Positions 1-9,445 of a DNA stretch of 64,000 nucleotides are shown piece by piece. The stretch's first letter is position 1, and each line of letters begins with the position of its first letter. This stretch comes from Pseudomonas sp. IAC-BECa141 (GTDB lineage: Bacteria; Pseudomonadota; Gammaproteobacteria; Pseudomonadales; Pseudomonadaceae). The translations under genes were made by a program, and so were the position numbers. Location: positions 496,001 to 560,000 of the forward strand of contig NZ_CP065410.1 in the NCBI RefSeq assembly GCF_020544405.1, in the 5' to 3' direction. Below the pieces are notes generated by a model, which was not told the origin of the DNA, ran no database searches, and saw only the letters and a program-made list of their open reading frames with translations.

Positions 1-2733
1 CTGCATGCCGAAACCGAGGCCCACAGAGAGCGCCGCCACCAGCCACTGCAACTTGTCCCAGCTCACGCCGAGTGTCGACAGGGTCGAGACGAAACCGACC
101 CCGGCGATCACGTACGACAGCAGCGTCGTGGTCGCGTAGGCACTGCCCTGGGCCAGATTGAGTTTCGACAGTACGAACACTTCCAGCAGGCCCGGCAAGT
201 TGCGGGCGAGCGCAAAGGTAATGCCGATGATGATCAGCGCGCCGAGCATGTCGCCGATGCTGATCGGCACCATGCTCATGTTGGCGCCGGTGCCGCTGGT
301 GTATTCGTAGAGGGTGATGTTGTCGAGGTACGAGAACACGGTGATCAGGTCGGCCCAGACCCAGTACAGCGCGGCGATGAAACCGCCGAGCAGGGCCAGG
401 CGGATCAGGCGCAGGGACTGTTCGTTGACCTTCTCGATGTCCAGGGTTGGCTCTTCGATCACCGCTTCGCCATCGCCGGCTTCCTTCGCAGCCTGACGTT
501 TGGCCAGGGCGCGCTGGTAAGCCAGGCGGCGGGCCGCGACCGCCAGACCACGGACGAAAGTGGCCTCGATCACCAGCCAGAACATCAGCAGATACAGCGT
601 GTTGATCAAACGGTCGCTGAGCTTCAGCGCGGTGTAGTAGTAGCCGAAGCACACAGCGACGAACAGCGCGATAGGCAGCAGGGTGAACATCACGCCTACG
701 GCCTTGCGGAACAGCGAAGCGTTTTCGTGGGTCGGGCTGCTGATCAGCAGGCGGCTGAGCAGCCATGCCATCAGGGCGTAGCAGGTCAGCACCACCGGCA
801 TGCCGATGACATCGTCGGCCAGCGCCGCCGGTTGCAACTCGGCAACCGCCACCACCGCCACCAGTGCCATGACCACCAGTCCGAGGCGACGGACCCAGCC
901 TTGCAGGAATTCGACCTGCGGCTTTTCCCAGCGGAAGTGCAATTCGGCCACGCCACCCGGCGCGAGGATCCGGTAAGCGGTGTAGAACACCAGCCATGCC
1001 TGGGCCATTTGCAGCAGCGCCGCGCCCATGTTGGCGTTCTGCCCGCGGGCGTCGATCTGCAACGCCAGCCCGCACAGGGCCAGGCCCAGCGCCACCGGCA
1101 TCGCCAGCAAAATATTGATCAGAATCGCCTGCGGCGTGTGCCACTGGCTGTCACGTTTGAAGTGACCGATGTCCTGGTGAACCTTGTTCAGGCGCGAATA
1201 CAACTGCTTGCGGCGCCACAGCAACGCGCCGATCAGCAGCGCCAGCGGCAGGAACAACAGCGGTCGCTGGGTCAGGCCGTCGGTCAGTTCACTGAAGCTT
1301 GAGGCCAGTGGCAAGGTGTCGATCTGACGCTTGAGGCGTTCCGGCACGCCGCGCATCCATTCGGCGTCCAGTGGCTTGTTGCTCGGAATCCAGAACATCT
1401 GCTCGTCGAGCGTCGCACGCAGGCTCTGCGCGGTGCTCAGCAGTTGTTTCTGGTTCAGTTGCAGGGTGATCGACTCGTTGAGCATCGCGCTCAATTCGCG
1501 GTTCAGACGCTCCAGCAGGTCGGCGCGGGTGTTGGCCAGTTCCAGCAGGCTTTTGCGCAGTTGCGGCGTGACTTGCTCCGGCGGCTGGGTGGACAGCAGG
1601 TTGTCGACGTAAGCCGTCGGGTTGCTCAGCAGTTCTCGCTGCTGGCTGACTTCGAACTGATACAGACGAATATCGGCGATCTGGTCCGCCAGGTCGCGAT
1701 CGACCTTGAGGCGTGGCAGGGCCTGTTTCTGTTTATAGAGAATCTTCGACAGCAGCAGGCTGCCCTTGAGCACGTTGATCTGCTCGTCGAGGGCCGAATC
1801 GCTCTGGGTCACGCTGTCCAGTTGCTGTTTGGTCTGCAGGTTCTGCTGGGTGACTTCGTTGAGGCGGTCGGTGCTCTTGAGCAGATAGTCGGAGAGCTTG
1901 AGGTTGGCCGCGCTTTCGGTGGCGAGCAGGGTGCTGCTGCCGGACTTCTGCGCCTCGATCGATTGCTGGGTCACGGTCTCTTGAGACAGGGCCAGACGCT
2001 TCTGGTTGATCAGGGTTTGCAGTTCCTGGATCTCGCGGTCCAGGCGGTCGGATTTCTCCGAGAGCAGGTCATGCTGACTGTTGCCCAGATCCTGCAACTG
2101 GTTGTTGCCGGCCAGTTCCTGCCGACGCAGCGGGATCAGCGCGTTCAGGGCGGCCAGCTCGGCGTTGAGCTGGTCGCGTTGCTCGGCGCTCAGGGGCTTG
2201 CCGCCGTCCTTGCCGGTCTTGAGGATGTTGTTGATCTGCTGGATGCGCGTCTGGCTGCTGGAGATCTCGGCCTGGGCGCGCTCGGGGCGGGTCTGGGCGG
2301 TGATGATCAGGCTGTTGGCTTCGGCCAGGGCCTTTTGCAGATCGCTTTGCTGGGTCGAGCGCTCGGTGAGCATCTGCTCCAGCTGCTGGATGTTTTCCTT
2401 GGGGAAGCGCTGCGCCACCGGCACCACGGCGCTGGCCTTGAGGCGGGTCAGTTCGCGGGTGTTCTCGATGGTTTGCTTCGGTGCCGAGGCCAGTTGCTGC
2501 TTGAGATCGATCAGCTTCTGCTCGTAGTCACGCCGGTTATTGAGCTGGTTCAGCGTGTTTTGCAGGACCGTTTGCAGGGTCTTTTTATCGGCGTCGGGCA
2601 GTTTGCTGTCGGCGATCTTGTCCAGACTGGCCTGCACGGCTTCGCTGGACGGCGGTTCGGCGGCTTGCAGCGGGCCGACAGTAAGACTCAGGCCCAGCAG
2701 GGCCGCGACGAAAAAGGAGCGCAGGGTAGGCAT
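1..2733 (-). CDS. mscK: MscK/KefA-type mechanosensitive channel (partial, C-terminus beyond window start)
   Basis: Large-conductance mechanosensitive channel of the inner membrane that releases solutes on hypo-osmotic shock. The 911 codons in the window start at an ATG whose complement is at 2731-2733. The product opens with a signal peptide (residues 1-28, ending LQAAEPP), followed by a long Gln/Leu-rich helical periplasmic region to about residue 450, then several membrane segments. The last codons in the window read LQWLVAALSVGLGFGMQ, the glycine/alanine-rich pore helix of the MscS domain, so the MscS beta and alpha-beta domains lie outside. E. coli MscK is about 1120 residues, which fits roughly 200 missing. 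It is co-oriented with the K+/H+ antiporter gene 34 bp upstream, suggesting a shared role in potassium/turgor homeostasis. The family is secure; MscK versus a close paralogue (YjeP/MscM) is less so. Confidence 0.85.
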   Translation of the reverse strand, partial: MPTLRSFFVAALLGLSLTVGPLQAAEPPSSEAVQASLDKIADSKLPDADKKTLQTVLQNTLNQLNNRRDYEQKLIDLKQQLASAPKQTIENTRELTRLKASAVVPVAQRFPKENIQQLEQMLTERSTQQSDLQKALAEANSLIITAQTRPERAQAEISSSQTRIQQINNILKTGKDGGKPLSAEQRDQLNAELAALNALIPLRRQELAGNNQLQDLGNSQHDLLSEKSDRLDREIQELQTLINQKRLALSQETVTQQSIEAQKSGSSTLLATESAANLKLSDYLLKSTDRLNEVTQQNLQTKQQLDSVTQSDSALDEQINVLKGSLLLSKILYKQKQALPRLKVDRDLADQIADIRLYQFEVSQQRELLSNPTAYVDNLLSTQPPEQVTPQLRKSLLELANTRADLLERLNRELSAMLNESITLQLNQKQLLSTAQSLRATLDEQMFWIPSNKPLDAEWMRGVPERLKRQIDTLPLASSFSELTDGLTQRPLLFLPLALLIGALLWRRKQLYSRLNKVHQDIGHFKRDSQWHTPQAILINILLAMPVALGLALCGLALQIDARGQNANMGAALLQMAQAWLVFYTAYRILAPGGVAELHFRWEKPQVEFLQGWVRRLGLVVMALVAVVAVAELQPAALADDVIGMPVVLTCYALMAWLLSRLLISSPTHENASLFRKAVGVMFTLLPIALFVAVCFGYYYTALKLSDRLINTLYLLMFWLVIEATFVRGLAVAARRLAYQRALAKRQAAKEAGDGEAVIEEPTLDIEKVNEQSLRLIRLALLGGFIAALYWVWADLITVFSYLDNITLYEYTSGTGANMSMVPISIGDMLGALIIIGITFALARNLPGLLEVFVLSKLNLAQGSAYATTTLLSYVIAGVGFVSTLSTLGVSWDKLQWLVAALSVGLGFGMQ

Positions 2734-2767
2734 AGAGACCGGTCAAGCAAGTTGGAGTGGACGCAGT

Positions 2768-4510
2768 TTAGAGGAAGAGCCCGGGGCCTGGGCGACTTCC
2801 TTCGGGGAATCTGACGCCCACTTTGCCGATCTTGTTCCCGTCCATGACCGCAACCGTCCAGTGGGTGTTGTTCCATTCCACCTGGTCGCCAACGATCGGT
2901 GCACCGCCGACTTTCTGAGCAATGAAGTGGCCCAGAGTCATGTCCGGGTCGATGCCTTCGGCGGGCAGGCCGTACAGGGCGGCAACCGCTTTGAGCTGCG
3001 CGTCTCCTTCAAGTACGAAGTCGCCGAAGAAGCGCAGATCGAGGCCGCGTTGCGGCGCCTGGCTGAACAGTTTTCCGAGGGCCGGAAGGTTGTGTTCATG
3101 GCCGATAACACACAGCAAATCATCGACTTCCAGCACCGTACTACCCGACGGATGGAGCAGTTGCTGGCCGCGAAACAGGGCTGCGATACGGGTGCCTTCG
3201 GGCATTTTCAGTTCGCGCAGGGGCGAACCGATGCACCATTTTTCCGCGCCGAGCTTGTAGACGAACAGTTCCCACTCGCTGGTGACGTGTACTTCGAGGG
3301 CGGCGCGGGAGATTGGTGCCGGCTCCGGCGGTACTGTCACCTTGAGCAGCTTGGCCACCCACGGCAGGCTCGTGCCCTGCACCAGCAGCGACACCAGCAC
3401 GATGAAGAAGGCGAGGTTGAAGTACAGCTGCGCATTCGGCAGCCCGGCCATCAGCGGGAACACCGCCAGAATGATCGGCACCGCGCCACGCAGGCCGACC
3501 CAGGAAATGAAGGCTTTTTCGCGGCCATGGAAGGCCTTGAACGGCAGCAGCCCGACTACCACCGACAGCGGCCGTGCGAACAGGATCATCCACAGCGCCA
3601 GGCCCAGGGCAGGCAAGGCGATCGGCAGCAGATCGTGCGGAGTGACCAGCAAACCCAGCACCAGAAACATGCCGATCTGCGCCAGCCACGCCATGCCGTC
3701 GAGCATGTGCAGGATGCCGTGACGGCTGCGCACCGGGCGGTTGCCGATCACCAGGCCGCACAGGTACACGGCGAGGAAGCCGCTGCCGTGCAGGGCGTTG
3801 GTCAGGGCGAACACCACCAGACCGCCGGCGATCACCAGAATCGGATACAGGCCGGCAGCCAGATTGATCCGGTTGACCAGTTGCAGCATCAGCCAGCCGC
3901 CGCCGAGGCCGATCACGCCACCGATGCCGAACTCGCGGATCAGGTGGGTCAGCAGGCTCCAGTGCAGGCCGGTCTGGCCGCTGGCGAGCATGTCGATCAG
4001 GGTCACGGTGAGGAACACTGCCATCGGGTCGTTGCTGCCGGACTCGATTTCCAGACTGGCGGTCACCCGCTCGTTCAGGCCCTTGCCGCCGAGCAGCGAG
4101 AACACCGCCGCGGCGTCTGTGGAACCGACGATGGCGCCGATCAGCAGGCCTTGGATCAGATTAAGGTCGAACAGCCACGCGGCGGCCATGCCGGTGAGGC
4201 CGGTGGTTATAAGGACGCCGACCGTGGCCAGCGACAAGGCCGGCCACAGGGCCACGCGGAAACTCGACACCCGGGTGCGCAAGCCGCCGTCGAGCAGGAT
4301 CACTGCCAGTGCGAGGTTGCCGACCAGATAGGCCGTCGGGTAGTTATCGAAAATGATGCCGCCGCCATCGACCCCGGCAGTCATGCCGACTGCAAGGATG
4401 ATCACCAGAATCGGGATGCCGAGACGGGAGGAAAGGGAGCTGACAAGAATGCTTGCGCCTACCAGCAACGCGCCGATCAAGAACAGGCTGTTGATGGTCG
4501 TCGCATTCAA
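2768..4510 (-). CDS. cvrA: Potassium/proton antiporter (CPA1 family, CvrA/NhaP2 type)
   Basis: Inner-membrane K+/H+ antiporter of 580 residues. The N-terminal two-thirds (about 1-390) is a polytopic Na_H_exchanger domain with the typical [12 protein letters not shown] and [14 protein letters not shown] segments; the C-terminal cytosolic part (about 400-560) contains a TrkA_C-like segment and a CorC_HlyC-like end, as in E. coli CvrA. The start is taken as TTG at 4508-4510, seven bases after GGAG, because the reading frame upstream of it runs into an intergenic repeat and has no family resemblance. It sits just upstream of mscK in the same orientation. A neighbouring repeat cluster (4626-4800) separates it from the chemoreceptor gene. 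Confidence 0.88.
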   Translation of the reverse strand: MNATTINSLFLIGALLVGASILVSSLSSRLGIPILVIILAVGMTAGVDGGGIIFDNYPTAYLVGNLALAVILLDGGLRTRVSSFRVALWPALSLATVGVLITTGLTGMAAAWLFDLNLIQGLLIGAIVGSTDAAAVFSLLGGKGLNERVTASLEIESGSNDPMAVFLTVTLIDMLASGQTGLHWSLLTHLIREFGIGGVIGLGGGWLMLQLVNRINLAAGLYPILVIAGGLVVFALTNALHGSGFLAVYLCGLVIGNRPVRSRHGILHMLDGMAWLAQIGMFLVLGLLVTPHDLLPIALPALGLALWMILFARPLSVVVGLLPFKAFHGREKAFISWVGLRGAVPIILAVFPLMAGLPNAQLYFNLAFFIVLVSLLVQGTSLPWVAKLLKVTVPPEPAPISRAALEVHVTSEWELFVYKLGAEKWCIGSPLRELKMPEGTRIAALFRGQQLLHPSGSTVLEVDDLLCVIGHEHNLPALGKLFSQAPQRGLDLRFFGDFVLEGDAQLKAVAALYGLPAEGIDPDMTLGHFIAQKVGGAPIVGDQVEWNNTHWTVAVMDGNKIGKVGVRFPEGSRPGPGLFL

Positions 4511-4625
4511 AGGCAGTACTCCAGAAGCGGAAAGACGGGCACAAACTGACCATGCAGTCTGCGTGCCAGCGATTCTAACCTGTTGAAATGTGATGCTGTC
4601 AAAAAGGTTTTGTACCAGAGGAGGC

Positions 4626-4800
4626 GATCGTTCCCACGTCGAGGCGTCGAACCGTCCGCGTGGGAATGCTTCAATGGACAGCTCTGCGTCCGCTTCTGGG
4701 ACGCGGAGCGTCCCGGGCTGCATTCCCACGCAGAGCGTGGGAACGATCAACGCGGAGGGCGACTGTATTCCCACGCAGACGGTTCGACGTGGGAACGATC
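4626..4800. repeat. Composite palindromic intergenic repeat (family A), copy 1
   Basis: A run of short palindromes built from GATCGTTCCCACG, GCGTGGGAATGC, GGGACGC and GCGTCCC modules and their inversions, opening with CGATCGTTCCCACG and closing with GTGGGAACGATC. The same modules recur at 9309, 11381, 24181 and 25267, always between genes. It fills most of the 301-bp gap between the antiporter start and the chemoreceptor stop; no gene is seen here. Confidence 0.85.
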
Positions 4801-4811
4801 GATGCAGAGGC

Positions 4812-6437
4812 TTAGAGGCTAAACCGCCCAACCATATTGTTCAGATCCAGCGCCAGACGCGACAGTTCGTTACTCGCCGCACTGGTCTGATTCGCGCCGG
4901 TCGCCGATTGCACCGACAGATCGCGGATGTTCACCAGGTTGCGATCCACTTCCCGCGCCACTTGCGCCTGTTCTTCGGCGGCGCTGGCGATCACCAGATT
5001 GCGCTCGTTGATTTCCACGATGGCGGTGTTGATGGTGTCCAGCGACAGGCCGGCGCCACGGGCGATGTTCAGGGTCGACTCGGCGCGCTCGGTGCTGTTG
5101 CGCATCGAATCCACCGCGTGTTCGGTGCCGCTCTGGATGCTGCCGATCATGCGCTCGATTTCACTGGTCGACTGCTGGGTGCGATGCGCCAGGGCCCGCA
5201 CTTCGTCAGCCACCACGGCAAAACCACGACCGGCCTCACCGGCACGGGCCGCTTCAATCGCAGCGTTGAGTGCCAGCAGGTTGGTCTGGTCGGCCAGGCC
5301 GCGAATCACGTCCAGCACCTTGCCGATATCGCGTGATTCGTTGGCCAGATCGCCGATCAGGGTCGCAGTGCTCTGCACGTCGGCGCTCATGCGTTCGATG
5401 GCGCTGACGGTTTCCTGCACCAGATCGCGGCCGTCGCCGGCGGAGGTGGTGGCATTCTTCGAAGCTTCGGACGTGCTGACGGCGTTGCGCGCGACCTCTT
5501 CAACAGCGCTGGTCATTTCGTTGACCGCCGTGGCAGCCTGCTCGATTTCGTTGTTCTGCTGGGTCAGGCCACGGGCGCTTTCGTCGGTGACGCTGTTCAG
5601 CTCTTCGGCGGCGGACGCCAGTTGCGTAGCCGAGCCGGAAATCCGCTGCAGGGTATCGCGCAGTTTCGACTGCATCTTGGCCATGGCCGCCAGCAGGCGT
5701 CCGGCTTCGTCGCTGCCATCCACATGGATCGGCTGGGTCAGGTTGCCTTCGGCGATGGTTTCCGCGGCATCCAGTGCCTTGGCGATCGGCTTGGTGATGC
5801 TGACGGTCAGCAGCCAGGCGAACAGCAAGGTCAGGCCGGTGGCAATCACCAGCAGCGTCACCACCAGATTGAACGACATCGAATACTGATCAGTGGCGCC
5901 CTGATTGGTCTCGGCGATCTGTTGGGTGTTGATCTCCAGCAAACGCGCGAGGGCGGTATTCACCGCTTCGGAGTTGGCGAGCAAATCGGTGTTGAGCATC
6001 TGACGCAATTCGTCGACCTGATTGTTGCGCGACAGAGTCTTCATGCGGTCTTCGAGTTGACGGTACTGCGCCAGCAATTGCACGTACTGATCGTAAGCCG
6101 CGCGTTCTTGCGGGCCTTCGATCAGCGGCTCGTAGGCGCGTTGCGCGTCGGCGATCTGCCGGTTGCGCAAATCGAACAGCTCGATGGTTTTTTGCTGGAC
6201 GTCCGGCTCACGGTTGATCAGCAACCGATACGACAGCACGCGCAGGCGCAGGGTCAACTGGGTGAATTCGTCCAGGGCCTTGATCGAAGGCACGCTGGCG
6301 GTGGCGATGTCTTCGCCTGCTGCGCGGATCTTGCTCATCTGGTTCAGGGCGAATATGCCGAGAATCAGCATCAGGCCGCCGATCAGGGCAAAACCGGTGA
6401 ACGCCCGGGGGGCGATGTTCATATTGCGAAGGGACAT
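4812..6437 (-). CDS. Methyl-accepting chemotaxis protein (four-helix-bundle sensor type)
   Basis: Membrane chemoreceptor of 541 residues that signals to CheA/CheW. TM1 is about residues 10-32, a periplasmic helical sensor region covers about 33-190 (likely 4HB_MCP, Glu/Gln-rich and lacking Cache motifs), TM2 about 190-212, HAMP about 213-265, then the cytoplasmic signalling domain with the conserved hairpin tip ([18 protein letters not shown]). No C-terminal CheR-tethering pentapeptide; the protein ends MVGRFSL. The start MSLRNMN (complement of ATG at 6435-6437) matches the usual Pseudomonas N-terminus. An upstream in-frame ATG at 6504-6506 would add 23 residues, but neither has a strong Shine-Dalgarno. 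The ligand cannot be told from sequence. Confidence 0.88.
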   Translation of the reverse strand: MSLRNMNIAPRAFTGFALIGGLMLILGIFALNQMSKIRAAGEDIATASVPSIKALDEFTQLTLRLRVLSYRLLINREPDVQQKTIELFDLRNRQIADAQRAYEPLIEGPQERAAYDQYVQLLAQYRQLEDRMKTLSRNNQVDELRQMLNTDLLANSEAVNTALARLLEINTQQIAETNQGATDQYSMSFNLVVTLLVIATGLTLLFAWLLTVSITKPIAKALDAAETIAEGNLTQPIHVDGSDEAGRLLAAMAKMQSKLRDTLQRISGSATQLASAAEELNSVTDESARGLTQQNNEIEQAATAVNEMTSAVEEVARNAVSTSEASKNATTSAGDGRDLVQETVSAIERMSADVQSTATLIGDLANESRDIGKVLDVIRGLADQTNLLALNAAIEAARAGEAGRGFAVVADEVRALAHRTQQSTSEIERMIGSIQSGTEHAVDSMRNSTERAESTLNIARGAGLSLDTINTAIVEINERNLVIASAAEEQAQVAREVDRNLVNIRDLSVQSATGANQTSAASNELSRLALDLNNMVGRFSL

Positions 6438-6717
6438 GGAGGCGGATACCAAAGAAGGGCCGCATCCGTGCGGGCTGAGACTGCTGTTGGGTGACTTATC
6501 GGTCATACGACTAAAGTCTTGAGTCGGTGTGCGTATTTGTCGCATCCGCACGCAAGCGACGAAGTGCAGGAACCAGATCGGCAGATCACAGTCTCTAAGA
6601 CTCGCGAGAACGGTCGAGCCGCCAGGAAAATCAAGGCCTTGCGCCGGTTTAATCCTGGCATCCACGACGACTTTTCTTTATCGTACGCGCCCTTTGAAAA
6701 ACGCTTGGAATATCAAA
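6438..6717. other. Intergenic region between divergent chemoreceptor and small-protein genes
   Basis: About 280 bp holding the divergent promoters of the chemoreceptor (leftward) and the coiled-coil/zapA-like pair (rightward). No tRNA, no 6S-like structure and no convincing small gene was found. Some open frames cross it, but they have no start signals and unlikely composition. Confidence 0.5.
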
Positions 6718-6948
6718 ATGTTGGAAGCATCCCTCAGCCAATTGGAACAGCTCGTCAGCGATCTGGTGCAACAGAACCAGACCCTGTCGGAAACCAACCA
6801 GACCCTGTCCACGGAACTGGCCCGGGCCAAGGATGAAAACGAAAGCCTGCAACTGAGCCTGATGGAACAGGAAGAAAAGCACGGCGCCACCGCCGCACGC
6901 ATCCAGGCCCTGGTTGATCGCGTCAACGCCGGTCCTGTCAGCGCATGA
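6718..6948 (+). CDS. Small coiled-coil protein (TIGR02449/ZapB-like)
   Basis: A 76-residue protein that is almost entirely coiled coil: Leu/Gln heptads run from residue 3 to about 70 (LSQLEQLVSDLVQQNQTL onward), with no membrane segment or signal peptide. In size, composition and position just upstream of a ZapA-like gene it resembles the TIGR02449 proteins that precede zapA in Pseudomonas, but the sequence differs from the PA5226 type as I recall it. The stop overlaps the next start (ATGA at 6945-6948), so the two are translationally coupled. Likely a ZapA partner in the divisome; function inferred from neighbourhood only. Confidence 0.75.
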   Translation: MLEASLSQLEQLVSDLVQQNQTLSETNQTLSTELARAKDENESLQLSLMEQEEKHGATAARIQALVDRVNAGPVSA

Positions 6949-7247
6949 ACCACGGCACAGTAGGGGTAAAAGTCATCTCCATCATGGGGGAGGACTATTC
7001 GATCAAGGCACCGGCCGGGGAAGAACAGACCCTGCTGGACGCCGCCTTGATGCTCAAGGCCGCACTGGCCGACACCAAGCGCAAATACCCGACTCTGATC
7101 GGCGACCGCCTGCTGGTGCTGGCGGCGATGAATCTGTGTTCGCAGCAGATTGAAATGAAGAAGCAGCATCAGGAAGAACTCGAGCGTTACCAAGAGCAAG
7201 TCAGCGCCACGGTCGAGACCATCGCCAAGACCATCAATCAGGGTTGA
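6945..7247 (+). CDS. ZapA-like cell-division protein
   Basis: A 100-residue protein with the ZapA layout: an N-terminal alpha/beta head (about 8-60, including VKVISIMGEDYSI and DRLLVLAAMNLC) and a C-terminal coiled-coil helix (about 65-98). ZapA binds FtsZ and cross-links protofilaments at midcell. It overlaps the preceding coiled-coil gene by four bases. The usual Pseudomonas zapA is followed by 6S RNA and a 5-formyltetrahydrofolate cyclo-ligase gene; here a chemoreceptor gene follows after 99 bp, so this may be a second, paralogous zapA operon rather than the canonical one. Family call good, paralogy inferred. Confidence 0.75.
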   Translation: MNHGTVGVKVISIMGEDYSIKAPAGEEQTLLDAALMLKAALADTKRKYPTLIGDRLLVLAAMNLCSQQIEMKKQHQEELERYQEQVSATVETIAKTINQG

Positions 7248-7263
7248 TGGGGTTGCGCACAAT

Positions 7264-7337
7264 CAAAGAATAAGATTGTCGATTGAGCTGTATACAATCG
7301 GCACGGCTGTTGCAGTGTTTCAGCCTCTTATTCTTTG
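7264..7337 (+). promoter_or_regulatory. Long inverted repeat in the leader of the second chemoreceptor gene
   Basis: A perfect 12-bp inverted repeat, CAAAGAATAAGA at 7264-7275 and TCTTATTCTTTG at 7326-7337, brackets a second pair, GATTGT (7274-7279) and ACAATC (7294-7299). The right arm ends next to the GGGG Shine-Dalgarno of the chemoreceptor starting at 7347. There is no T-run, so it is not a simple terminator for zapA; it could be an operator pair or a leader that controls translation. Confidence 0.5.
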
Positions 7338-7346
7338 GGGTGCTCC

Positions 7347-9284
7347 ATGCAGTTCTGGCGTCGCAGTATTCAATGGCAGCTGATCCTCGGCATGGGCACC
7401 GCTCTGCTGGTCAGCATCTTGATCGTGGTTGGCATTTATACCCTGGTGGTCAACCGCCTCGCCCAGAGCTATCTGGTCGAACAGGCGTTGCCGTCGAGCA
7501 TCGAAGCGACGCGCAACGACATCGAACGTATCCTCGTTCAACCCCTCACCGCCGCCAAAGACATCGCCAGCAACACCATGGTCCGCGACTGGCTGGCCAA
7601 TGGTGAAGACTCCGGCAAAACGGCCGGCTTCGCGCAGTATCTGGAAGGTATCCGCGCCGAACACAAGGCTTTCACGGCGCTGATCATTGGCACCGAATCC
7701 AATCACTACATCACCGAAAAAGGTCTGGATCGCACCCTCAGTCGCGACAAGCCGGCCGATGCGTGGTTCTACTCGTTTCTCGACAGCAACCAGCCTCGAA
7801 CTCTCAACATCGACAACGACGGAGCTACCGGAGAGCTGGCGCTGTTCATCGACTTGAAGGTGGAGCAGGCCGGCAAAGTGGTCGGCGTTGCGGGGCTCGG
7901 GCTGAGCATGAAAGAGCTGTCCGAGTTGATCCACAACTTCAGTTTCGGCGAACGCGGCAAGGTCTATCTCGTGCGTTCCGACGGTTTGATTCAGGTTCAT
8001 CCCGAGGCACAGTTCAGCGGCAAACGCACCCTCACGGAGCAGATCGGCGCCAATGCGGCGCAAGCGGTCATGGGCCACAAAGTAGCGACCAACAGCAGCT
8101 TCCAGCGCGATGGCGAAGACTTCCTCGCCTTCAGCCTGCCTTTGCGCGACCTCGGCTGGACCCTGGTGGCCGAAGTGCCACAGTCGCAGATCTACGCCGA
8201 AGCCCGCCGGGCGATGTGGATGAGCAGCGGTATCGGTCTGGCCGTGGCGGTTGTTTGTCTGGCGCTGGTGATCTGGCTGGCCCAGGGATTGGTGCGACCG
8301 ATTCGTCAGGTAACAGCGGCACTGGTAGCAATCGGTAGCGGTGGTGGAGATTTGACTCACCGGTTAGATTCCAGCCGCGCCGATGAACTGGGCGACCTCG
8401 CTCGGGGCTTCAACCGTTTCCTCGACAGCCAGCGCGGGATGATCGGCGAAGTGTTGACCACCAGCGAGCGTCTGCGCGTTGCCGTCGGCCAGGTGGCCAG
8501 GGTTGTGGATAACACCGCCGAACGCTCGGGTCGCCAGCAGGAAATGACCGATATGGTCGCCACCGCCGTCCACGAAATGGGCCTGACCGTGCAGGAGATC
8601 GCCCAGAATGCCGGTAACGCGGCGCTCGCCTCGCAAACCGCCCGCGATGAAGCGATGCAGGCGCGGGAAGTGGTCGGCGGGTCGATTCGCCATATAGAAA
8701 GCATGTCCGATGAAATCGGCGTTGCTGCCGGCGCGGTAGGTGAACTGGCGCATCAGGTGGCGTCGATCGATCAGGTGCTGGCGGTGATTCGCGGGGTGTC
8801 CGAGCAGACCAATCTGTTGGCGTTGAACGCGGCGATCGAGGCGGCGCGGGCCGGCGATATGGGGCGTGGTTTTGCGGTGGTGGCAGATGAAGTGCGGACG
8901 CTGGCGCGCCGCACTCAGGCGTCTACCGACGAGATTCAGCAGATGATCGGCAGCCTCAAGCAGGGGGCGGAGAATGCGGTGTCATCGATGCGCACCGGCC
9001 AGGCCGCGACGGGCACCGGCGTTGAATCGAGTCAGCGTACCGGGGTTTCACTGACCGCGATTACCGGGCAGGTCGAGCGTATCAGCGACATGAACCATCA
9101 AGTCGCGACGGCGACAGAGGAGCAGTCGGCGGTGACCGAAGAGATCAACCGCAATGTGCAGGGGATTTCCGATCTGGCGCGGGCCACGGCGGGCGAGGTT
9201 CGCGCTTGTCGTGAGGATTGTCAGATGTTGCAGCGGTTGGCGGATGATCTGGCGCGGCAGATGGGTGGGTTCAAGCTGAGCTGA
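7347..9284 (+). CDS. Methyl-accepting chemotaxis protein with dCache_1 sensor
   Basis: Chemoreceptor of 645 residues. TM1 is about 10-32, a large periplasmic region about 35-285 has the dCache_1 pattern (two PAS-like lobes, with [16 protein letters not shown] in the membrane-proximal one), TM2 about 290-312, HAMP about 313-367, then the signalling domain with the conserved [17 protein letters not shown] tip and no pentapeptide tether. The start ATG at 7347 follows GGGG at 7337-7340; an in-frame TTG four codons upstream is less likely. dCache receptors of Pseudomonas often bind amino acids, polyamines or organic acids, but the ligand here is not deducible by eye. Probably monocistronic. Confidence 0.9.
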   Translation: MQFWRRSIQWQLILGMGTALLVSILIVVGIYTLVVNRLAQSYLVEQALPSSIEATRNDIERILVQPLTAAKDIASNTMVRDWLANGEDSGKTAGFAQYLEGIRAEHKAFTALIIGTESNHYITEKGLDRTLSRDKPADAWFYSFLDSNQPRTLNIDNDGATGELALFIDLKVEQAGKVVGVAGLGLSMKELSELIHNFSFGERGKVYLVRSDGLIQVHPEAQFSGKRTLTEQIGANAAQAVMGHKVATNSSFQRDGEDFLAFSLPLRDLGWTLVAEVPQSQIYAEARRAMWMSSGIGLAVAVVCLALVIWLAQGLVRPIRQVTAALVAIGSGGGDLTHRLDSSRADELGDLARGFNRFLDSQRGMIGEVLTTSERLRVAVGQVARVVDNTAERSGRQQEMTDMVATAVHEMGLTVQEIAQNAGNAALASQTARDEAMQAREVVGGSIRHIESMSDEIGVAAGAVGELAHQVASIDQVLAVIRGVSEQTNLLALNAAIEAARAGDMGRGFAVVADEVRTLARRTQASTDEIQQMIGSLKQGAENAVSSMRTGQAATGTGVESSQRTGVSLTAITGQVERISDMNHQVATATEEQSAVTEEINRNVQGISDLARATAGEVRACREDCQMLQRLADDLARQMGGFKLS

Positions 9285-9308
9285 CTGATCGTTCCCTGTC
9301 GAGGCACT

Positions 9309-9434
9309 GATCGTTCCCACGCTCCGCGTGGGAATGCAGCCCGGGACGCTCCGCGTCCCCTCAAGATCGTGACGCAGAGCGTCAGAGTAGGCATTCCCAC
9401 GCAGACGGTTCGACGCCTCGACGTGGGAATGATC
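9309..9434. repeat. Composite palindromic intergenic repeat (family A), copy 2
   Basis: Same modules as at 4626: GATCGTTCCCACGC, GCGTGGGAATGC, GGGACGC and GCGTCCC, ending GACGTGGGAATGATC. It lies between the converging 3' ends of the chemoreceptor and the acyl-CoA dehydrogenase, where its hairpins could act as a bidirectional transcript end. Confidence 0.85.
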
Positions 9435-9445
9435 ATGGTGAGGGG

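Noticed and set aside
1444..2814. Long plus-strand open frames opposite the MscK gene
   Set aside because: They are the antisense of a clear MscK reading frame; composition is Gln/Arg-rich and has no family features.
2540..4549. A 669-codon plus-strand open frame opposite the antiporter gene
   Set aside because: Antisense of a well-conserved transporter; the predicted protein is His/Gln/Asp-rich low-complexity sequence.
7248..7346. 6S RNA after the zapA-like gene
   Set aside because: The gap is only 99 bp and has no 6S-like internal loop; too short for 6S RNA.
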